DNA from: CAZIKF01 sp964539825
Lineage (GTDB): Bacteria > Muiribacteriota > UBA6191
Direction of reading: 5' to 3'
Length of the DNA: 64,000 bases
Assembly: GCA_964539825.1 (NCBI GenBank)
Contig: CAZIKF010000019.1
Span: 1 to 64,000, forward strand
Part shown: piece after piece, positions 59,403-64,000 of the stretch
Layout of the letters: each line of letters opens with the position of its first letter
Position numbering within the stretch: position 1 is the stretch's first letter
Notes under the pieces: model-generated
What the model saw: the letters and a program-made list of their open reading frames with translations, nothing else
The model's database searches: none
What the model was told of the DNA's origin: nothing
Made by a program: the position numbers and the translations under genes

Positions 59403-60383
59403 TCATCCCTTCAATCCGCTAGCGGCTTCTCCCTGAACAAAATACCTTTGGGCAAAGAGGTAGAAAATAATCAGGGGAAGAATGCAGAAGGTGGAGGCGG
59501 CCATCAACAACTCCCATTCCGTACCCTCCGCCTGTGAAAAATAAGAAATCCCCACCTGTATCGTTCGCATATGTTGGGAATTGGTCACAATCAATGGCCA
59601 CAACAGGCTGTTCCAACTTCCCAAAAAGGTAAAAATGGAAATGGTGAGTATTGGCGGAATTGAAAGGGGAATCAAAATTCTAAATAAAAATCCAAACTTT
59701 GAACAACCATCGATCATAGCTGCATCAAACAGTTCCATGGGAAGCTGCATGAAAAACTGCCGGAGCATAAAGATCCCAAAGACGCCGGCAAGCCAGGGAA
59801 TAATCAAAGCCATATAAGTATCAATCCAGCCTAACTCGCTCAATATCAGGTAATTGGGAATCAAGATCATTTCCTGCGGGACCATCATGGTCGCAAGAAA
59901 GACAATGAATAGGAGATTACGGAAGGGAAATTGAAAAAAAACGAAGGCGTAGGCCGCCAAAATGGATGTGAGAACCTGTCCGAAAGTTGTCACGATTGCG
60001 ATCACCGCACTATTGACAAAGTAGCGTGAAAAAGAAGGTTTCACTTTGTTCCAGGCCGTCGCATAGTTTGACCAGAGGAAGGTTTTTTTCTGAATTTGGT
60101 CTGGCTCCACCTGATGAATCTTGCCGCTGAGAATTTCTCTCACCCTGACTTTCACCCCCTCTTCCAGGATCTCTACCTGAACAGGGTCTGAGCCAGCTTG
60201 AGCACTGAGATAGGTCTTTTCTCGAGGAAACCAGTGATTAACGTCAAGAACTTCCGATGGAGACTTCAACGAGGTCAAAATCATCCAGAAAAAGGGGAAA
60301 CACATGAGGATTCCACCGGTGATAAGACCGAAATGGACCATGGATTTATGGAAAAGCTTTTGTTTAGCGTGCGATTGAATCAT
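59403..60383 (-). CDS. Carbohydrate ABC transporter permease (MalG/UgpE type)
   Basis: 326 residues, six or so transmembrane segments. The EAA loop D-A-A-M-I-D-G-C-S-K-F-G-F-L-F-R-I-L-I-P contacts the ATPase. An additional soluble stretch of about 60 residues (F-P-R-E-K-T-Y-L-S-A-Q-A ... I-H-Q-V-E-P) follows the first helix, longer than in typical MalG proteins. Forms the channel with the permease encoded upstream; no ATPase gene is adjacent. Confidence 0.92.
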   Translation of the reverse strand: MIQSHAKQKLFHKSMVHFGLITGGILMCFPFFWMILTSLKSPSEVLDVNHWFPREKTYLSAQAGSDPVQVEILEEGVKVRVREILSGKIHQVEPDQIQKKTFLWSNYATAWNKVKPSFSRYFVNSAVIAIVTTFGQVLTSILAAYAFVFFQFPFRNLLFIVFLATMMVPQEMILIPNYLILSELGWIDTYMALIIPWLAGVFGIFMLRQFFMQLPMELFDAAMIDGCSKFGFLFRILIPLSIPPILTISIFTFLGSWNSLLWPLIVTNSQHMRTIQVGISYFSQAEGTEWELLMAASTFCILPLIIFYLFAQRYFVQGEAASGLKG

Positions 60384-60387
60384 CTTA

Positions 60388-61332
60388 TCAAGTCCCGTAG
60401 TGAACCTTATCTCCTACGAATTTCTTTTGCAGAATTGTCAGTCCGAAGATGATGATGAACAGTACGTAGGCCATGGCAGAGGCATAACCAAATTCAAAAG
60501 TCTTGAAGGCCTTTTCATACAGGTAGAAAACTACCACGGAAGTAGATCGTTCGGGGCCTCCGAAAGGGGTCATCATGAATACCTGTACAAAGACCTGAAA
60601 GGAGGTAATTGTAGACATAATAAAAACAAAGAAAGTGGTGGGTCCAAGCAAAGGCCAGGTCACATTGCGAAATTGCTGAAATTTACTTGCCCCATCGATT
60701 TCGGCTGCCTCATAAAGATGCCTGGGAATATTTTGAAGACCTGCCAAAAAAATCACTACATTGTAGCCGAGGCTCTTCCACACGCTCATAACAATGATGC
60801 AGCACAGGGCCACGCTGGGGCCATGAAGAATATCAGGTAATGAGCCCCCTACAGATTCCACCATCACCTGAAAAATACCTTTAGATTCCTGAAGCCAGCC
60901 AGAGGGTGTAATGCCTACCATTTTCAGGATTTGGTTAAAAAACCCTGAATTCTTCTCAAAGAGCCATTTCCAAACCAGTGCTACGGCTGCAATGGAGGTA
61001 ATTACCGGCAAATAGTAGATCGTTCTATAGATCCCAAGACCCTTGAGTTTCTGGTTGAGCAGGAGGGCAACAAAAAGGGCAATAAAAATACCTACAGGAA
61101 CTGAACCAACAGCAAAATACACGGTATTTACCATGGCCTTCCAAAACTCAATGTCTGCGGCAAGCTCGAGATAATTCTCAATCCCGATAAAGTGACGCAT
61201 CGGATTCTTGAGACTGCCTCGAAAAATAGAGAGCAGGAAAGAGTAAATTACCGGGAAAATGTGAAAAACAAGCAGGATGAGCGCTGCTGGAAAGACGTAA
61301 AAAAAAGCCGAATAATCGTTTCGATCCCGCAT
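60388..61332 (-). CDS. Sugar ABC transporter permease (MalF/UgpA type)
   Basis: 314 residues, six transmembrane segments. E-A-A-E-I-D-G-A-S-K-F-Q-Q-F-R-N-V-T-W-P-L is the EAA motif. First gene of a permease-permease-binding protein operon on the minus strand. The ATP-binding subunit must come from elsewhere, as often happens with shared MsmX/UgpC-type ATPases. Confidence 0.93.
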   Translation of the reverse strand: MRDRNDYSAFFYVFPAALILLVFHIFPVIYSFLLSIFRGSLKNPMRHFIGIENYLELAADIEFWKAMVNTVYFAVGSVPVGIFIALFVALLLNQKLKGLGIYRTIYYLPVITSIAAVALVWKWLFEKNSGFFNQILKMVGITPSGWLQESKGIFQVMVESVGGSLPDILHGPSVALCCIIVMSVWKSLGYNVVIFLAGLQNIPRHLYEAAEIDGASKFQQFRNVTWPLLGPTTFFVFIMSTITSFQVFVQVFMMTPFGGPERSTSVVVFYLYEKAFKTFEFGYASAMAYVLFIIIFGLTILQKKFVGDKVHYGT

Positions 61333-61525
61333 GATTCCTGCCAGGAAGAAGTCCTTCCCAAAAAAGCTTTACTAGAATACGACGGCAGACCCCGAAGTGT
61401 AAAAAATTAATTCCGATCACCCTACTCATCAACGCACCGACCACTCATGAATTCTTGTGGATTAGTAAAGATTTCTTGTCAGAAGTCCGACATTAGTTCA
61501 AGAATCTTTGACACCACCGATTTCA

Positions 61526-62530
61526 ATGGAAGATCTAAAGCCCAGACCCCAGGTCGCTCTCGTAGCAGATAGTGATGCCGTAGTGCGGGTACTGCTAAGA
61601 AATGCCCTGAAACAAAGGGGATGCCAGGTCATAGAAGCCCTGGATGGTAAGCAGACTGAAGAGGTTTTTAGTGCGAATGAAGACAAATTATCGTGCATCT
61701 TTTTAGACATTAAAATGCCTGACCAGGAAGGAATTGCAACCTTAAAAAAAATCAGGTCCTTGAATTCAAGTATCCCCATTTTTATTTTATCTGCCCTGAG
61801 TGATAAACGGACCCTGAAGAAATGTATGGTCCATAAGGTTGATGGTTTTTTTGCTAAACCCTTTGATTTTAGTAGAGTCGCGGCAGTTCTGTGTGAAAAG
61901 TATCCCGAACTACTCAATGCCGGCACCCGCGGATCCCGGTCTGAAAAAAGGAATCCTCATCCCCTGCAGGGAAGTATCATCCCTATGGAGCAGAAGCTGT
62001 TGAACCATCAGATTCGCCAGGAAATGGAAAGCGTTCGCGTACTAAACCGAAAATTACTACCGTTTCTACCTCAGCTCACCTCTGGACGACTGCAAAAATA
62101 TTCAGCAGAACAGAGAGTGATTTCAAAATCTCAAACCTATCGAGTGATGCGCTTCGCCCTCAATGCCTCCAATCGAGATACGGTAACTGGCTGTATTCAG
62201 AATTTACCCTCCCAGCACAAAATCGCGGGAGCTCTTAATTTTATGGAGCCAAGAGTGTTCATTCCTATCATTGGAGAAATCCTGAGTGGAAACTTTGTAG
62301 ATCATTGCGCAAATACGCTTCAGGACTGTGTTAAGACCGCTTTACTAGATCTGAAAACGATTTCAAACTCAGACAATGCTTCCTTTGAGCCCAGGCTTCA
62401 TATTACTAAGGAGCAGAAGAAAGCCGTCTTTCTACACCCACCCTATGTGGTTGAGATTCTCATAGGGGCCAGCAGCTATTCTGAAGATGGATTTGAGTTT
62501 CACGTCGAAAAAGTCGATCTTCCGGTATAG
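61526..62530 (+). CDS. Response regulator with unrecognised output domain
   Basis: 334 residues from ATG 61526; a TTG at 61508 is the alternative. Receiver domain at about 8-130: A-L-V-A-D-S-D-A-V-V, phosphoacceptor Asp in C-I-F-L-D-I-K-M-P-D, F-I-L-S-A-L-S and the conserved Lys in F-F-A-K-P-F. The C-terminal 200 residues (L-N-H-Q-I-R-Q-E-M-E-S-V-R-V-L-N-R-K-L ... R-L-H-I-T-K-E-Q-K-K-A-V-F-L-H-P-P-Y) match no DNA-binding or enzymatic domain that I recognise. No histidine kinase is adjacent. Confidence 0.8.
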   Translation: MEDLKPRPQVALVADSDAVVRVLLRNALKQRGCQVIEALDGKQTEEVFSANEDKLSCIFLDIKMPDQEGIATLKKIRSLNSSIPIFILSALSDKRTLKKCMVHKVDGFFAKPFDFSRVAAVLCEKYPELLNAGTRGSRSEKRNPHPLQGSIIPMEQKLLNHQIRQEMESVRVLNRKLLPFLPQLTSGRLQKYSAEQRVISKSQTYRVMRFALNASNRDTVTGCIQNLPSQHKIAGALNFMEPRVFIPIIGEILSGNFVDHCANTLQDCVKTALLDLKTISNSDNASFEPRLHITKEQKKAVFLHPPYVVEILIGASSYSEDGFEFHVEKVDLPV

Positions 62531-62543
62531 TCGTGCCCCCAAC

Positions 62544-63575
62544 TCAGGTCAAGGGCTCCGCTCCGTGGCGGACAGTAAATTGGGACCTTGGGAGACACAG
62601 GTCGGCTTCTTGAATGGCTTCCAGATGAACCTGAAAGGTCGAAGACGAAGCTACGGCGCCGTCAGGAAAGAGTGAAGACATCTCGAAGGTGATTTCAGAA
62701 GTCGACTCAATCTTCCTCTCCAGCACCTTTTCATAATCGCCAGACTCAATACTGATCACCCGAGCGGCCCAGGGGTTGGAATTGAAGAGCCGGATCGTGG
62801 AATCATCGGGAGTCGAGCCATGGGGTGCCGCATCGGCAACCAGGGAAAAGTTGACCCCTTTTGACTGGGTATTTTCCTTTGTTTCCAAAATGAACGTATC
62901 AATAATCTTAGCATCGAGCAACTCGATCCACGTACCCGTATAATCTTTAAGGACACCCACTATCGACTCTGAGCTGGATTCACCACCCTCTACTACGATC
63001 CGATGCCCAATCCATGGCTCCAGGAGAGGCTCATAGGAATTCGCGGCCATTGTAATCATCGAGCCCCCGATCTTCTCCAACTTATCTTGCTGGGTCGCGA
63101 GACCTGCGCCTTTACCTTGTTTAAGCCTTCCCAGAAATAGGGATAGACTCTGATGAAAGGCGTCTGCCATAAGATTGAGCAAATTTCTTCCCTTGCGAAT
63201 GGATCGCTGCACAGTTGAAGGATGCCAGGAGCGTTTTACTCGATCCTGCCTGGCTCGAAAGTCCTTTTCATCAAGAAGGTGTATCATTCGACAGACCTTT
63301 CTGATGGTCGCAATCTCAGACTGAAAAACCAAAAGGCTCGTCTTTTCGAATTCCTCACCTCCTTCATCAGGTACAGGGGCGTCAAAGAAAAGCTCCAACC
63401 CGTTATGGACTACACGTAGCCTCCCGGACTCAATCCTCCCATCTACGAACTCGATACTTACAATGCATCCATCGAAACTGGCCAGACAATCGTCACGCCT
63501 ACGCTGAAGCCAGATACTGGTCAGGACACCTATGAATACCAGTATTACGGTTAGAAAAAAGATTTGATCAAGCAT
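62544..63575 (-). CDS. Membrane-anchored protein of unknown function
   Basis: 343 residues. A single N-terminal helix (I-F-F-L-T-V-I-L-V-F-I-G-V-L-T-S-I) then a cytoplasmic or periplasmic beta-rich body with two similar halves: G-R-L-R-V-V-H-N-G-L-E-L-F-F and V-G-V-L-K-D-Y-T-G-T-W-I-E-L-L look like repeats of one small beta module. Convergent with the response regulator (13-bp gap). No family recognised. Confidence 0.5.
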   Translation of the reverse strand: MLDQIFFLTVILVFIGVLTSIWLQRRRDDCLASFDGCIVSIEFVDGRIESGRLRVVHNGLELFFDAPVPDEGGEEFEKTSLLVFQSEIATIRKVCRMIHLLDEKDFRARQDRVKRSWHPSTVQRSIRKGRNLLNLMADAFHQSLSLFLGRLKQGKGAGLATQQDKLEKIGGSMITMAANSYEPLLEPWIGHRIVVEGGESSSESIVGVLKDYTGTWIELLDAKIIDTFILETKENTQSKGVNFSLVADAAPHGSTPDDSTIRLFNSNPWAARVISIESGDYEKVLERKIESTSEITFEMSSLFPDGAVASSSTFQVHLEAIQEADLCLPRSQFTVRHGAEPLT

Positions 63576-63650
63576 GCTGCGGGATTCTGATGGCTGAAGC
63601 CCGGAAAATCAAGAAACATTTATAGTTACAACACGTAGTAGAGGTGAGTT

Positions 63651-64000
63651 ATGTATCAGATTACGTCCTGGTTTCTTATTCTTGCCCTGGTTCTCCAACC
63701 GGTTGCGTCCTCCATTTTCGCCATCGGAGACCAGGCCCAATCGGACTTATTGTCCCAGTTGACCCTGCAAAGACACTTTGAGGAAAGTATACGAAAGAGA
63801 GAGCATCAAAAATACGAACTAGAGCTTGAAATGGAGACCCTGAGGAGTATTCATCCCGATCATCAAGTTGACCGATCTTCCCAGGAGAGAATTTCTCAAA
63901 TTCAGAACCAGATGCGGGTTCTTGATCGCTCCCTTTCCTCCAATCAGGAAAATCTATTGGGAGTTCGCAAGCGAATCGATGGTATCCGCCGTAACGACCT
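63651..64000 (+). CDS. Exported coiled-coil protein (3' end cut off)
   Basis: Starts ATG 63651 after GAGGTGAG. A signal peptide (W-F-L-I-L-A-L-V-L-Q-P-V-A-S-S-I-F-A) precedes charged heptads (L-E-L-E-M-E-T-L-R, I-S-Q-I-Q-N-Q-M-R-V-L) typical of coiled coil. About 116 codons are present before the window ends. Function cannot be judged. Confidence 0.65.
   Translation, partial: MYQITSWFLILALVLQPVASSIFAIGDQAQSDLLSQLTLQRHFEESIRKREHQKYELELEMETLRSIHPDHQVDRSSQERISQIQNQMRVLDRSLSSNQENLLGVRKRIDGIRRND

Overview
The window reads as a piece of a draft or metagenome-assembled chromosome (it holds a 100-N scaffold gap) from a diderm, aerobic, heterotrophic bacterium. Evidence for two membranes: several outer-membrane beta-barrel proteins ending in aromatic residues, SLH-domain porins, a PorV-like protein and lipoproteins. 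Evidence for aerobic life: tryptophan 2,3-dioxygenase, an extradiol ring-cleavage dioxygenase, an AlkB-type alkane hydroxylase and a flavin monooxygenase. Type IV prepilins and a sugar ABC importer add a surface-attached, scavenging lifestyle. I do not assign a phylum. No rRNA, tRNA, CRISPR array, transposase or phage module was recognised.

Layout. (1) 1-7540, minus strand: a tryptophan/kynurenine catabolic cluster: tryptophan 2,3-dioxygenase, luciferase-like flavin monooxygenase, asparaginase-II-like protein, aminomuconate-semialdehyde-type dehydrogenase, two-subunit 2-aminophenol-dioxygenase-like enzyme and a kynurenine-formamidase-like hydrolase cut by the window edge. (2) 7658-11680, plus: FdhD, a YdeP-type molybdopterin oxidoreductase interrupted by the gap, then AlkB. 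(3) 11764-16685: a zinc-ribbon protein, then CysN/CysD-like sulfate activation with GalE and RfbC sugar genes. (4) 16934-18963: thiolase plus 3-hydroxyacyl-CoA dehydrogenase. (5) 18986-25470, minus: two DUF5610 paralogues, polysaccharide deacetylase, DUF2064 glycosyltransferase, O-antigen-ligase-like protein, GatC and a cyclic-nucleotide-binding protein. (6) 25645-31255, plus: secreted protein, TorF-like barrel, TPR protein, zinc-ribbon membrane protein, glycosyltransferase. (7) 31221-43408, minus: a cell-surface block with a duplicated pair (SLH-porin plus glucodextranase-C-like lipoprotein), another lipoprotein, a PorV-like barrel, VanZ and a YraQ-type permease. (8) 43421-46288: divergent prepilin genes. 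(9) 46428-56466, minus: a 1003-residue phosphoesterase-like/tetraheme/thioredoxin fusion and three large secreted proteins, two of them paralogues of which one has a run of 10-residue repeats. (10) 56643-61332, minus: TPR/beta-propeller protein and a sugar ABC importer lacking its ATPase. (11) 61526-64000: response regulator and two uncharacterised proteins.

The most striking unexplained signals are outside genes. Two 164-bp imperfect palindromes (27182-27345 and 38719-38882) start 0-1 nt after the stop codon of an outer-membrane barrel gene and end 2 nt before a T-run, so each looks like a giant hairpin terminator of a shared family. A 9-bp-period intergenic repeat (consensus near GAAWCAATR) occurs at several sites in both orientations, sometimes as inverted pairs; a 28-bp REP-like hairpin occurs three times. 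Two consecutive plus-strand genes (27459 and 28743) have a -10 box exactly 6 nt before ATG, as expected for leaderless mRNAs. Among genes, the tryptophan cluster is an unusual set of enzymes that may define a variant kynurenine route, and the CysN homologue carries a kinase-like tail with a broken P-loop.
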